Assembly: GCA_022451485.1 (NCBI GenBank)
Contig: JAKUQS010000012.1
Span: 1-64,000 of the forward strand
Direction: 5' to 3'
DNA from: Gammaproteobacteria bacterium
GTDB lineage: Bacteria; Pseudomonadota; Gammaproteobacteria; Arenicellales; UBA868
Length of the DNA stretch: 64,000 nucleotides
The notes below the pieces were generated by a model. The model saw nothing but the letters and a program-made list of their open reading frames with translations. It was not told the DNA's origin and ran no database searches. Each line of letters opens with the position of its first letter. The stretch's first letter is position 1. This document shows, in pieces, positions 44,564 to 53,514 of the stretch. The position numbers were made by a program, and so were the translations under genes.

Positions 44564-45319
44564 TCAAATAGACGCCGAAAATCCTCCATCGATTGGAATA
44601 GCCGTACCAGTAACGAAATCAGACGCGGCACTCGCCAGAAATACCGCAATTCCACTCATATCGTTAATTTCACCCCAACGATCGGCCGGCGTTCGCGTGA
44701 GCACTTGCTGGTGTAAATCAGGATTTTGCTCACGAGCACGCCTCGTCAGATCAGTATCAATCCATCCAGGCAAAAAACAATTGGCCTGAATATTGTCCTC
44801 CGCCCATGCTGTCGCCAGCCCGCGAGTAAACTGCACCATGCCACCTTTACTCGATCCGTAAGCGGTCAACCACGGTGAGGAAAAAAGTGACGTCATCGAA
44901 CCATTGTTAAGGATTTTTCCACCACCCCGACGCTTCATTTCGGGATAACATGCCTTGCTACATAGAAACGCGCTCGTCAGGTTCGTATCAAGCACATGGT
45001 GCCATTCTGACTCGGACAAGTCCTCGGGCCGTTTTCTGATATTCGTTCCTGCGTTGTTAATCAGAATATCAATTCCACCAAAACTCTTGACGACTTCTGA
45101 GACCATCTCATCAACTTCCGCAGCGTTTGTAACATCAGCGACAAAAGCGCGCGCGTTTGCCCCCAGTTCGTCTACGGCTATCTGATTCTTTTCAGCATTA
45201 CGACCAACGACCGCCAGTGTTGCGCCTGCCGCCGCAAGACCGCGAGCCATACCCAAACCAATACCTCCATTACCACCAGTCACAATCGCTACCTTGTTAG
45301 ACAAATCAAATAAGTCCAT
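44564..45319 (-). CDS. Short-chain dehydrogenase/reductase (KduD/gluconate-dehydrogenase-like)
   Basis: A 251-residue SDR with TGGNGGIG, NNAG and YGSSK after NNGSMTSL. The N-terminal MDLFDLSNKVAIVTGG and IDTDLTRRARE segment resemble 2-deoxy-D-gluconate 3-dehydrogenase or gluconate 5-dehydrogenase. VVGRN after strand 2 suggests NADP(H). AAGGGAGG lies five or six bases before the ATG. It is the third SDR in a row on this strand and its substrate cannot be fixed. Confidence 0.84.
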   Translation of the reverse strand: MDLFDLSNKVAIVTGGNGGIGLGMARGLAAAGATLAVVGRNAEKNQIAVDELGANARAFVADVTNAAEVDEMVSEVVKSFGGIDILINNAGTNIRKRPEDLSESEWHHVLDTNLTSAFLCSKACYPEMKRRGGGKILNNGSMTSLFSSPWLTAYGSSKGGMVQFTRGLATAWAEDNIQANCFLPGWIDTDLTRRAREQNPDLHQQVLTRTPADRWGEINDMSGIAVFLASAASDFVTGTAIPIDGGFSASI

Positions 45320-45679
45320 CTCCGCCTCCCTTTACATTGTGCGAATCAACACCGTTTCAGCAACCACGAGGCCAGGTTCTTGCCCTCCCGTTTAGCTGAC
45401 CTAGTTTATCTCTGATTTCAGCCTGTCGTACTCAACCCATTTGCGGTCGCCCACAGGTGACGATCAAGATCGATGATGACGACGAATGAAGTGAACATAG
45501 GTGCGTTCATGCGTTACCAGTCGGTTTGAGTATTTTCCCAAAACCCAACAAGTATCTGAGCACGGAGAACCGATCGAGGCCGCTTACCTTTGCCGCCACA
45601 TCCTGCAGGGCCCTTGATATATGACCAGTGAGACTGAGTATTATTCTTCACAAACTTCGGTTCTCTATGCAAGCTAACA
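45320..45679. other. 360-base intergenic stretch
   Basis: This gap lies between the CoA-transferase stop and the SDR start on the minus strand. It holds the SDR's ribosome site at its left edge. I saw no coding frame with a ribosome site, no repeat, no convincing promoter and no terminator with a T-run; short similar strings GATCAAGATCGATGATGACGACG are repeated weakly inside it. Confidence 0.5.
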
Positions 45680-46879
45680 CTAAACCACACGGCGTGATCG
45701 CAAATCGTCAATCGCTTCCGCATCGTAACCGAGTTCTGCCAAGATCTGATCGGTGTGTTCCCCCAACATTGGTGCCCGTTGCCGAATCTCGGCCCGGGAT
45801 GCGGACATACTGACCGGAAAATCCGCTGTCGGGATCGACTGTGCCGCCGTTGGATAATCAACCGCTTTCAGAAAATCGAGCGCTTGTACATGCTCGTCAT
45901 CGAGCGTCTGCTGTGGTGAATAAATTGGACCCGCAGGTATCTTGGCATCGTCCATTGCCGACAGCACCTCCTCTTGAGTCCGTGACTCACACCAAGCCAT
46001 CATGATATCGGAGAGAATTTCACCATGATCACCACGAGCCAAGTCATCAACAAAACGCGGGTCATCTATCAATTCAGGCTGTCCAACCATTTCACACCAA
46101 CGGGAAAACTGCTGCGCACCGATAGCAAGGCACATTACCCAACCATCTTGGGTACGAAACACATCAGATGGACCATTCCATTGCCCGCGATTCATCGTGG
46201 CAACTCGATCGACTTCTTTTAGTTTCTGTTCGATCAACACAGAGTTCATCATCGTTAACGCCGTTTTCAACAATGCGCCTTCCAATACCTGTCCTTCACC
46301 GGTCTGGTCTCGGTGCCGCAACGCGGCAAGGGTGGAAAATGCGGACAATGCAGCAGTGCCAAAATCTACATAGGGAACAAAAGCCCGAGTCGGCTCTTCG
46401 GCCTGCCCCGTCAGATGAAGATTGCCGGACATTGACTGTGCCAATGCATCGAAACCCACCCGGTCACTATAGGGCCCCCCGGAAGCGAACGCGTTAACCG
46501 TAGTGAGAATAATATCGGGCTTTACTGACTTAAGGCTCGCATAATCCAACCCCATCGCGGTCAGCGTCTTTGGCGGTAAATTGGCCACCACGACATCAGC
46601 AGTCGCTACCAAGCGCTTGAGTACTTTGGCACCGTCCGGCTTAAGGGGGTTAAGTGTCAGGCAACGCTTGTTTCGACCCACTTGCAAGAACATCGCACCT
46701 TGACCATCATCAGTAACCGGCGTGAACCATCGATCCTCACCCCCATCTATCCGCTCAACACGAATGACTTCGGCGCCGAGATCACCCAACAGCGTTGCAC
46801 AAAATGGTCCTGCGATAAAACGTCCAAAATCCAGCACTCTGATTCCACTCAGCGGCCCGACTACCGCAGTATCACTCAT
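45680..46879 (-). CDS. Class III CoA-transferase (CaiB/BaiF family)
   Basis: A 399-residue family III CoA-transferase. LSGIRVLDFGRFIAGPFC opens the protein, GRNKRCLTLNPL follows, and the nucleophile Asp is in RVGFDALAQSMSG. The C-terminal GEHTDQILAELGYD is also typical. It moves CoA between acids without ATP, which could activate or release a ring acid or dicarboxylate in this cluster (inference). The start ATG at 46879 overlaps the stop of the upstream hydratase by eight bases, so they are coupled. An earlier in-frame extension of 84 codons is antisense-like and ignored. Confidence 0.88.
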   Translation of the reverse strand: MSDTAVVGPLSGIRVLDFGRFIAGPFCATLLGDLGAEVIRVERIDGGEDRWFTPVTDDGQGAMFLQVGRNKRCLTLNPLKPDGAKVLKRLVATADVVVANLPPKTLTAMGLDYASLKSVKPDIILTTVNAFASGGPYSDRVGFDALAQSMSGNLHLTGQAEEPTRAFVPYVDFGTAALSAFSTLAALRHRDQTGEGQVLEGALLKTALTMMNSVLIEQKLKEVDRVATMNRGQWNGPSDVFRTQDGWVMCLAIGAQQFSRWCEMVGQPELIDDPRFVDDLARGDHGEILSDIMMAWCESRTQEEVLSAMDDAKIPAGPIYSPQQTLDDEHVQALDFLKAVDYPTAAQSIPTADFPVSMSASRAEIRQRAPMLGEHTDQILAELGYDAEAIDDLRSRRVV

Positions 46880-47693
46880 CTTCCTTATCCTCATTTTCAG
46901 TAATAGTATCGCCTGCGTTTTCTCTTGCCTTTGCAAAAAATGCATCCATATACTTACGGGGTTCATCCGTCGCGTAAGCTTGAACAAAAGCATCAACCCC
47001 TTCAGCCACTGCGTCGTCAATCGACAGTTGCTCCCAACGGTTAACCAGGAGTTTCTGAATCTTGCTAGCGCGCGGTCCTGCTGCCAGGACTCCATCGACA
47101 CATTCCTTGAGCACTGCGTCCAGCTCACCAACGCTAGCTAACCTTTGGACCAACCCCCAGGAGAGCGCTTCGCACCCATCAATCCAACGTCCAGTCATCA
47201 CCAGATCTTTCGTGTGACCAACGCCGATGAGTCCAGGCAAACGGGCGGCATCGATGACCGAAGGAATCCCGACATGGACTTCTGGCATCGCAAATTGTGC
47301 AGTCTCAACCGCAATACGAAGATCACAGCATGCGGCTATTTCGAGACCCGCCCCAAGACACAGACCGTTGATGCGGGCAATAACGGGAACAGGAAAGTCA
47401 TGCAGAACAGCGCAACATCGCTGCAAAGTTGAAATAAAAGTGTGTGCCGATGCCTGGTTCAACTCCCGCATCTCACGAATATCCGCTCCACCGACGAACG
47501 CGCGTGACCCCATTCCAGTCACCACAAGAGCACGGATCGATTCATCGTTCGCTAATGCCTCGACTGATCGTACCAACGCATTAGCCGCCTCAGTGTCTAT
47601 TACGTGGAGACCGTTATCGGAATCCAGCGTCAGCCAAGCAACTGATTGTTCGCGAACAATTTTCGTTTCTGTTTCGACCCGCGTCGCTGCCAT
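46872..47693 (-). CDS. Enoyl-CoA hydratase/isomerase family protein (possible BadK role)
   Basis: A 273-residue crotonase. Both catalytic glutamates of hydratases are present: LGAGLEIA (oxyanion hole and first Glu) and MPEVHVG (second Glu). It is therefore a hydratase, complementing the BadI-like protein which lacks both. In the cluster it is the best candidate to hydrate cyclohexene-1-carboxyl-CoA (the BadK step), but overall similarity to BadK is modest. The acidic C-terminal tail (ENEDKEDE) is unusual. It overlaps the CoA-transferase start by eight bases. Confidence 0.85.
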   Translation of the reverse strand: MAATRVETETKIVREQSVAWLTLDSDNGLHVIDTEAANALVRSVEALANDESIRALVVTGMGSRAFVGGADIREMRELNQASAHTFISTLQRCCAVLHDFPVPVIARINGLCLGAGLEIAACCDLRIAVETAQFAMPEVHVGIPSVIDAARLPGLIGVGHTKDLVMTGRWIDGCEALSWGLVQRLASVGELDAVLKECVDGVLAAGPRASKIQKLLVNRWEQLSIDDAVAEGVDAFVQAYATDEPRKYMDAFFAKARENAGDTITENEDKEDE

Positions 47694-47707
47694 AGTCGTC
47701 TCAACCG

Positions 47708-48925
47708 CTAGCGCGTCAAGAATTCACCAATCGCAGCAAAAGCCCGATAGGTTGCGCTGTTTAATTGATGGTCTAGCGCCCGTGGCTGGGCCGAAAACTT
47801 TGCAATCACTACACCCGTATTGGGGTCAACATATAAATACTGACCGAACACACCTAGGCCACCATAAGCCCCATTAGGTGACACGTACCACGCGTCACGA
47901 TACCGCCAACCCGGCATAAAATCGGCAAAGCTACTCCCATCCCACGTGTTGCCATGATCCAACGCGACTGGGTCGTGATCTTCTCGCATCCCTTGTAACC
48001 ACCGGCCCGGAACAATAATAGGACTTGTGTCTGTACCCACAGGCAGATGCAGTCGGCCAAATCTAATCAAATCTTGTAGTGTCATACATAGACCACCGGC
48101 GGCCCGCGGTGCGCAAACACGATCGACATTGATATAAGCGTCGTGGCCCGCACCCATCGGTTTCCATAGCGCGTCACTTAGCACGTTGGCATAGGGAGTG
48201 CCGGTGACACGCTCGATCAACCAGCCCAGCAGATCTGTGTTTGGTGAAACATAATGGAAAACTTCGCCATGCTCACCATCCTTTTTTAACGTTAGAAGAA
48301 AGTCGCGGAGATTGTCGATCACTGCTGGATCCGACGGCGGTAACCAGCCAGTCGCCAAACGATAACGTGCAAAGTCCCCCGTTTCGTTTTCATAGTCCTC
48401 GTTGAAATGGACCCCGACCGTCATATCGAGTAGATGCCTTACGCGCGCATCAGCATAAACGGACCCCTCTACTTCGGGAAGATACTGGCAAACCAGTGAG
48501 TCGGGATCAAGAAAACCCTGTTCGGTAAGAACGCCAATTAGTGTCGCAGTCACCGACTTAGTGACTGAAAAAAGAATATGCGCACTATCTCGGGCCAATC
48601 CGTGCGCATAGTGTTCAAAAACCAGACAATCGTCGTACAACACCGCGAAACCATTCGTATGGCTGTCCTGCAGGAAATCCATCAGGCAGGTTTCCTTACC
48701 GTCCACCCCCTCAAAAGGGAGATGTTCAAGATCGATTTGCTGCGAAACGATGTCTTTACGTACCGCTTCACCTCGACTGACCTGTGCGGTCGGCAGTAGC
48801 TGGCGGATATTGCGAAATGCCCAATGACTGTAAGGCACCGTTCGCCAATTCTCCAACGTGACCCGCCGGACCAACGGGGGAGGAAACCCTCGCATTACAA
48901 CAGAACTATCAAAATGGTCGGTCAC
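47708..48925 (-). CDS. Class C beta-lactamase/NylB-like serine hydrolase
   Basis: A 405-residue penicillin-recognising hydrolase. The catalytic SVTK (SxxK) follows ILF, and YVSPNT gives the YxN-type second motif. MRGFPPPLVRRVTLENW and WAFRNIRQLLPTA match the 6-aminohexanoate-dimer hydrolase (NylB) group, so hydrolysis of an amide or ester of a linear acid is plausible. The GTG at 48925 has AGGA about nine bases upstream and avoids overlapping the nitroreductase; a TTG at 48991 would overlap it. No signal peptide, so cytoplasmic. It is 14 bases upstream of the hydratase gene. Confidence 0.8.
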   Translation of the reverse strand: MTDHFDSSVVMRGFPPPLVRRVTLENWRTVPYSHWAFRNIRQLLPTAQVSRGEAVRKDIVSQQIDLEHLPFEGVDGKETCLMDFLQDSHTNGFAVLYDDCLVFEHYAHGLARDSAHILFSVTKSVTATLIGVLTEQGFLDPDSLVCQYLPEVEGSVYADARVRHLLDMTVGVHFNEDYENETGDFARYRLATGWLPPSDPAVIDNLRDFLLTLKKDGEHGEVFHYVSPNTDLLGWLIERVTGTPYANVLSDALWKPMGAGHDAYINVDRVCAPRAAGGLCMTLQDLIRFGRLHLPVGTDTSPIIVPGRWLQGMREDHDPVALDHGNTWDGSSFADFMPGWRYRDAWYVSPNGAYGGLGVFGQYLYVDPNTGVVIAKFSAQPRALDHQLNSATYRAFAAIGEFLTR

Positions 48926-48959
48926 CTTTATTGTTCCTGTTATCGGGTTGGCGATGAGT

Positions 48960-49631
48960 TCATTCAGCCGGATCAAAGGGGCTGCCGCCAAAGCGCTCCG
49001 TAAACGTAAAGTCCTCCACTGCCAGTCGTCGGAGCCGTGTTAACTGTTTCACCGGCTTACCAAGTGGCACAACCGCCGCAATCGCAAAGGGCGTGGGAAT
49101 ATCCAATAATGCTTTTACTTGTGGCTCACTCGCCACACTGATAGTGGTTAATGTGCCACCAAAGCCTGCGCTACGGGCAGCCAACAGTGTATTCCAAACC
49201 AACGGATAAATCGACGCGCCACCGACAATTCCTACCCGGTCAAGTGACTGATCAGTAGCCGCCACAACGCGTAAGTCGACGACAAAGATAAGGAGCAGAT
49301 CGGCCCGGCGCAGCGGTTCGGTCAATAAGGCCGGAACCGGCGTTCTTTCAATGGTTTCATCACTAACGCCACTTGGTATCACCGAATTCCATGGCCCCTC
49401 GCCCGCAGAAAGCTGAGCCGCATAGCGTTTAGATGCCGGCTCCGCCAAGCGAGCTATTTCGTTTTTAGTTATTTGATTGCGAACGACAATCACCCGCCCA
49501 CCCTGTCGATTACCGCCACTCGGCGCAAATCGAGCGTGATCAAGAATCTCGTAAAGTGCATCATCTGATAGCGCCTCCCCGGTGAACTCCCGTGCAGAGA
49601 ACGTTGTTCTCATTACCTCATAGCAATCCAT
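48960..49631 (-). CDS. Nitroreductase family protein
   Basis: A 223-residue nitroreductase-fold FMN protein. TTFSAREFTGE and FAPSGGNRQGGRVIVV carry the flavin-binding Arg and Ser/Gly loop; GVPVGKP-like LGKPVKQL and GFGGTLTT are near the C-terminus. It differs from the deiodinase-like protein at 31.6 kb and lacks its Glu-Tyr-Lys lid. NAD(P)H-dependent reduction of a nitro or quinone compound is the family role. First gene of the minus-strand run with the serine hydrolase. Confidence 0.8.
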   Translation of the reverse strand: MDCYEVMRTTFSAREFTGEALSDDALYEILDHARFAPSGGNRQGGRVIVVRNQITKNEIARLAEPASKRYAAQLSAGEGPWNSVIPSGVSDETIERTPVPALLTEPLRRADLLLIFVVDLRVVAATDQSLDRVGIVGGASIYPLVWNTLLAARSAGFGGTLTTISVASEPQVKALLDIPTPFAIAAVVPLGKPVKQLTRLRRLAVEDFTFTERFGGSPFDPAE

Positions 49632-49804
49632 ACCAGTTTCCTTTCATTGCGCCGAAACCACACTTTACCGCACATCAGTCAGCGATTTTATACGTGGCCA
49701 GATACAGACAGCATGCGATACTGGGCCAACCACATTATGTAATTTATTCATTGGGCCTCATTTTTCGACTGAATGGATTCGAACTCCTCTTAAGTGACAA
49801 CAGA

Positions 49805-50668
49805 TTGAATCACGGTCTTTCCAGCACTACACGCAGCATCGGTTACATGATCCTCGGCAGCGCGGTGTTAACTGCCAATGATGCCGTTACCAAGTGGTTA
49901 ACACAGGATTACCCCGTTTCACAGGTATGGTGCCTGCGAACGCTGTTTGTCCTCTTACCCATCGCACTGCTCGCGCCATACTACGGAGGTTATCGAACAT
50001 TATTACCCTCCCGAATAGCACCTCAACTCCTACGTGCCGTATTTTTCTTCACTACCACCCTTCTACTCACCATCGGTCTATCACTACTCCCACTTGCTCA
50101 GATGGTTTCCATCGTGTTCGCAAGTCCCGTTTTTGTGGCTGCGCTGGCACCACTGCTTCTTGGCGAACGAGTGAGTACTCGACGCTGGCTGACCATCATC
50201 ATTGGTTTTCTCGGTGTATTAATCATCGTGCAACCCAATCCAGCTACCATGAGCATCGCCTCCGTGATAGCGATTGCGGCTGCGTTTTCAAGCGCGCTAA
50301 GAGATATTGTTACTCGACGGATATCAACCACTGAGAGTTCGTTATCGATACTGTTTTGCTCCAGTGTATTTGTAATCATCATTGCTCTTCCTGCGGCGCC
50401 GTGGCTTGGGTGGATTGCCGTGCAACCTATCGGTTGGGCATTGTTATTGATCAACGGGATTTTGAATGGAGGCGCCCACTTTCTGATTATCGAAGCCCTG
50501 CGGCTTGGCGAAGCATCCGTAGTTGCTCCGTACAAATACACTGCACTAATCTGGGGCGTGCTGCTGGGTCTTATTGTTTGGGGTGATGTGCCGAGCCCGT
50601 GGGTGATCAGTGGTGCCATCCTAATTGCAATCAGCGGCCTGTCACTGGCTCGAAACACACAACGTTGA
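49805..50668 (+). CDS. DMT superfamily (EamA-like) transporter
   Basis: A roughly 287-residue membrane protein with ten hydrophobic segments in two EamA repeats (TANDAVTKWL in the first; ALRLGEASVVAPYKYTALIW in the second is the typical loop and helix). Such proteins export metabolites or amino acids. The start is uncertain: TTG at 49805 precedes IGYM; ATG at 49847 is inside the first segment and would delete it. No clear ribosome site. It is divergent from the nitroreductase and convergent with the methyltransferase. Confidence 0.78.
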   Translation: MNHGLSSTTRSIGYMILGSAVLTANDAVTKWLTQDYPVSQVWCLRTLFVLLPIALLAPYYGGYRTLLPSRIAPQLLRAVFFFTTTLLLTIGLSLLPLAQMVSIVFASPVFVAALAPLLLGERVSTRRWLTIIIGFLGVLIIVQPNPATMSIASVIAIAAAFSSALRDIVTRRISTTESSLSILFCSSVFVIIIALPAAPWLGWIAVQPIGWALLLINGILNGGAHFLIIEALRLGEASVVAPYKYTALIWGVLLGLIVWGDVPSPWVISGAILIAISGLSLARNTQR

Positions 50669-50688
50669 TCCCTTGCGAACCTTTTTAC

Positions 50689-51570
50689 TTAATAATCCTC
50701 AGCCTGCTTAGTGCAAAAAATCTCATGCGGTGAAGTTCGTTTTTCATCGACATTTCTCGCGGAATTTTCTGTCATAGCAGGTGCATCGTCACCGATGAGC
50801 AGATGTACCCCTAACGATGGGAGTCGATCTTCCTCGATCAATTGCGTGACCTTCTGATACGCAACGCGATATTCGGCCGAACGATCATCGATCTTGATAT
50901 TTTCAAAACCTGTCATCGACAAATATCTGTGGGTTTCATCGGCTGGCAATAGATAACTTCCCGTTCCATCAGATGACCAAGGTACCGGATAATGGATGTC
51001 ACCTCCATATCCCGCGCCATGCTCTGTTATTGCGAAGAACCCCCGAGGTTTGAGGACCCGGTGAACCTCTTGGAAAAAACTCTGTCGATCTGCGATGTTC
51101 ATGGTGACATGCAACGCGATCGCCCCATCAAACGATGCATCGCCGTAAGGTAAATCTGTCCCGTCACCCTGCTGGATACGTACGACGTCACTGAGCCCAA
51201 GGTCATCAGTCAGACGAATCGCAGCATCCACAAATGCAGGCGTAATATCAATGCCATCAACGTCACAGCCAAAACGTTTAGCGAAGTAGCGTGCCGGCCC
51301 ACCCACTCCGCAACCTATGTCGAGAATTCGTTGACCAGGGGCAATATTCAGACGGTCTGCTAGTTCCCGAGTCGCACGAAAACCACGCGCATGGAAATGA
51401 TCTACCGGTGCAAGATCTTCCACTGTAAGGTGATCAGTTGATTTACCACTGGCCTGCAGTGCGTCAACAATACGCTGATACACATCTCCATCATCCCAGT
51501 AGCGTGGTTTTTTCACCAGTTTGTCTCCCGCTTCCGCATTTACCGCTGGTGTCTTATTATGTCCCATCAT
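50689..51570 (-). CDS. SAM-dependent methyltransferase (class I)
   Basis: A 293-residue class I methyltransferase. ILDIGCGVGGPARYF is motif I, DGIDITP motif II and ALHVTMNIADR includes the post-motif II loop. The N-terminal helical part and GSDGTGSYLL end resemble sarcosine/dimethylglycine or other small-molecule methyltransferases. Substrate unknown. It starts with tandem ATG codons and is divergent from the PPOX gene, with only about 24 bases between their starts. Confidence 0.83.
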   Translation of the reverse strand: MMGHNKTPAVNAEAGDKLVKKPRYWDDGDVYQRIVDALQASGKSTDHLTVEDLAPVDHFHARGFRATRELADRLNIAPGQRILDIGCGVGGPARYFAKRFGCDVDGIDITPAFVDAAIRLTDDLGLSDVVRIQQGDGTDLPYGDASFDGAIALHVTMNIADRQSFFQEVHRVLKPRGFFAITEHGAGYGGDIHYPVPWSSDGTGSYLLPADETHRYLSMTGFENIKIDDRSAEYRVAYQKVTQLIEEDRLPSLGVHLLIGDDAPAMTENSARNVDEKRTSPHEIFCTKQAEDY

Positions 51571-51594
51571 TCTGGAACATCATGGACCACACTC

Positions 51595-52224
51595 ATGAGT
51601 AAGGACTCGACGGAACATGTCATTAGCAGTGTTGAGTCACTGCGAGCACATTACGGCACACCCAGCAACATCGCACAAGACAAGGTCATAACACAGCTTG
51701 ATGAACACTGTTGCCGTTTTATTGACCACTCCCCATTCCTAATTCTGTCAAGCGTCGGTCCGTCTGGGAACATGGATGCGTCTCCGCGGGGAGATCGAGC
51801 AGGATTCGTTCAGGTACGTGATTCGCGCACCATCATGATTCCTGATCGAGTCGGAAACAAGCGCGTAGATTCCTTGCAGAATATCGTTACCAACCCCGGG
51901 GTAGGTCTACTATTCCTAGTGCCTGGGGTTAATGAGACGCTACGAGTCAATGGCACCGCTCAAATATCGATTGATCCAGACCTGCTGGACCGATTCAAAG
52001 TCAGAGAGCGTCTACCTATCAGTGTAATTGTTGTCACGATCAGCGAAGCCTTTCTCCACTGCGCCAAAGCGTTGGTTCGTTCATCACTATGGGATAGTTC
52101 GATGCACCTCGACCGATCCGACTTTCCCACGATGGGCCAAATGCTGGCTGACCAGATCGCTGGCCTAGATGCGCTTGAAACGGAGCGGCACGTTCAAGAC
52201 TCTTACCGTAACCGCCTGTACTAA
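51595..52224 (+). CDS. PPOX-family protein (MSMEG_1061-like)
   Basis: A 209-residue pyridoxamine-phosphate-oxidase-like split barrel. ILSSVGPSGNMDASPRGDRAGFV and the DRVGNKRVDSLQNIVTNPGVGLLF segment are the MSMEG_1061-type cofactor strands. FMN or F420 may bind. The start is ATG at 51595; the earlier ATG at 51559 would overlap the divergent methyltransferase. A 211-base convergent gap follows. Confidence 0.8.
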   Translation: MSKDSTEHVISSVESLRAHYGTPSNIAQDKVITQLDEHCCRFIDHSPFLILSSVGPSGNMDASPRGDRAGFVQVRDSRTIMIPDRVGNKRVDSLQNIVTNPGVGLLFLVPGVNETLRVNGTAQISIDPDLLDRFKVRERLPISVIVVTISEAFLHCAKALVRSSLWDSSMHLDRSDFPTMGQMLADQIAGLDALETERHVQDSYRNRLY

Positions 52225-52350
52225 ACACGGTTGCATCGCGCCCGGTCCTTAGACGCCTGAGTATCCTAAGCGTGCTATGAATTTAATCAGTAGGGGCATG
52301 CGTTAGCTCCGCCGACTTCCATTGAGTCGCATCATTCCGGCAATGCGCGC

Positions 52351-52365
52351 ATGCGGAAACCGCAT
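52351..52365. other. Short perfect hairpin ATGCGG-AAA-CCGCAT
   Basis: A six-base-pair GC-rich stem with a three-base loop lies in the 211-base tail-to-tail gap between the PPOX and DMT genes. It could be a bidirectional transcript 3' end, but neither strand has a proper T-run after it. Another weak CTTAG/CTAAG repeat lies nearby. No coding frame is seen in the gap. Confidence 0.3.
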
Positions 52366-52435
52366 AATAACGGCCAACGGTGCTCCGGTAGACTTGGAAT
52401 TCGCCTGTTGCGGACGCAATCAAGCGGCGTAGACA

Positions 52436-53314
52436 TCAGGGATTAACAGGGCTTGGTACTGGCCGTTGCATGACAAATATAGCCGCTAAAATCATGCCAG
52501 CCCCGAAAATTTGCCAAAGTCCCATCACCTCGCCAAAAATCGCATAAGCTGCCACGATACTAATGACGGGCTGTAGATTAGTCATCATCCCCGCGTGCAA
52601 CGCACCGATACGCAGAAGGGCGACATACCACAATGGCAATGAAATAGACTGCAGAATTGCAACCGCACTGAGTCCGAACCATCCGCTAGGACTTACGGGA
52701 AATCGAAGACTTCCAGTCAAAAACAACAATACTGACAACATAACTGCAGCGATAACCGCCGTGTGAAATAACAAGACAAACGGCTCCAGATGGTGCACCC
52801 GGCGTTGAATCCATACCACGTTCCACGCCATAGCAATACCAGCGCCCAGACTTAAAGACACCCCTCGCAAATCCGGTGCACTCGATGGGACTCCAATCAT
52901 GATCACAACACCGACAAACGCTACCAAAATAGCCATCGCACGAATCCACCCAGGAGGCTCTCGCAAGAAAACAATGTAAATTACGCAAATCATAGGCGAG
53001 AAAGAAAAAAACAAAATTGCTGCAAGACCAATCTCGATATATTCGACCGCACCTACATTGCCAAAAAATCCTATTCCCATTAACACACCGAGTCCGATCA
53101 TATGCAGTTGATCCCTTGGTGAAATGGTCAACACTCGGTGCGTCAGCCGACAAAATATTGCAAGCGCGGCAACAAGTAGAATGCTACGAGAAGTTGCAAC
53201 GGTTAAACCATTACTGCCACCCTCGTAAGCAAAACGTGAAACAGTAATAGCAACACCAAGTCCCAATGTCGAAACGGCTGCCAACAACAAACCAATGCGA
53301 TATTTCGTCAACAT
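52436..53314 (-). CDS. DMT superfamily (EamA-like) transporter
   Basis: A 292-residue membrane protein with ten hydrophobic segments in two EamA repeats; ILQSISLPLWYVALLRIGALHAGM and ILAAIFVMQRP are near the end of the second. The start ATG ending at 53314 has GAGGGG nine bases upstream. It resembles small-molecule exporters; substrate unknown. It is tail to tail with the PPOX gene and divergent from the HAD-family gene. Confidence 0.83.
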   Translation of the reverse strand: MLTKYRIGLLLAAVSTLGLGVAITVSRFAYEGGSNGLTVATSRSILLVAALAIFCRLTHRVLTISPRDQLHMIGLGVLMGIGFFGNVGAVEYIEIGLAAILFFSFSPMICVIYIVFLREPPGWIRAMAILVAFVGVVIMIGVPSSAPDLRGVSLSLGAGIAMAWNVVWIQRRVHHLEPFVLLFHTAVIAAVMLSVLLFLTGSLRFPVSPSGWFGLSAVAILQSISLPLWYVALLRIGALHAGMMTNLQPVISIVAAYAIFGEVMGLWQIFGAGMILAAIFVMQRPVPSPVNP

Positions 53315-53514
53315 AATCGGCGACCCCTCAAACACATAGGACTTCTTGCAATCGTAAACGAACGCAAATCATCAACTACAGTGGAAGATAGACTAAATAC
53401 TGAGTCAGTATGCTACCTTAAAAGCCGCAATCAAATTGATCATTTAAGATTTGGTCTAATCAAACCATTGGAAATACAACGAACACAATATTTTGATTAT
53501 TGGAATCATTTTCT

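Noticed and set aside
49760-49815. tRNA-like string GGATTCGAACTCCTC in the DMT gene 5' region
   Set aside because: It resembles a T-loop complement, but no acceptor stem or anticodon arm can be built around it.
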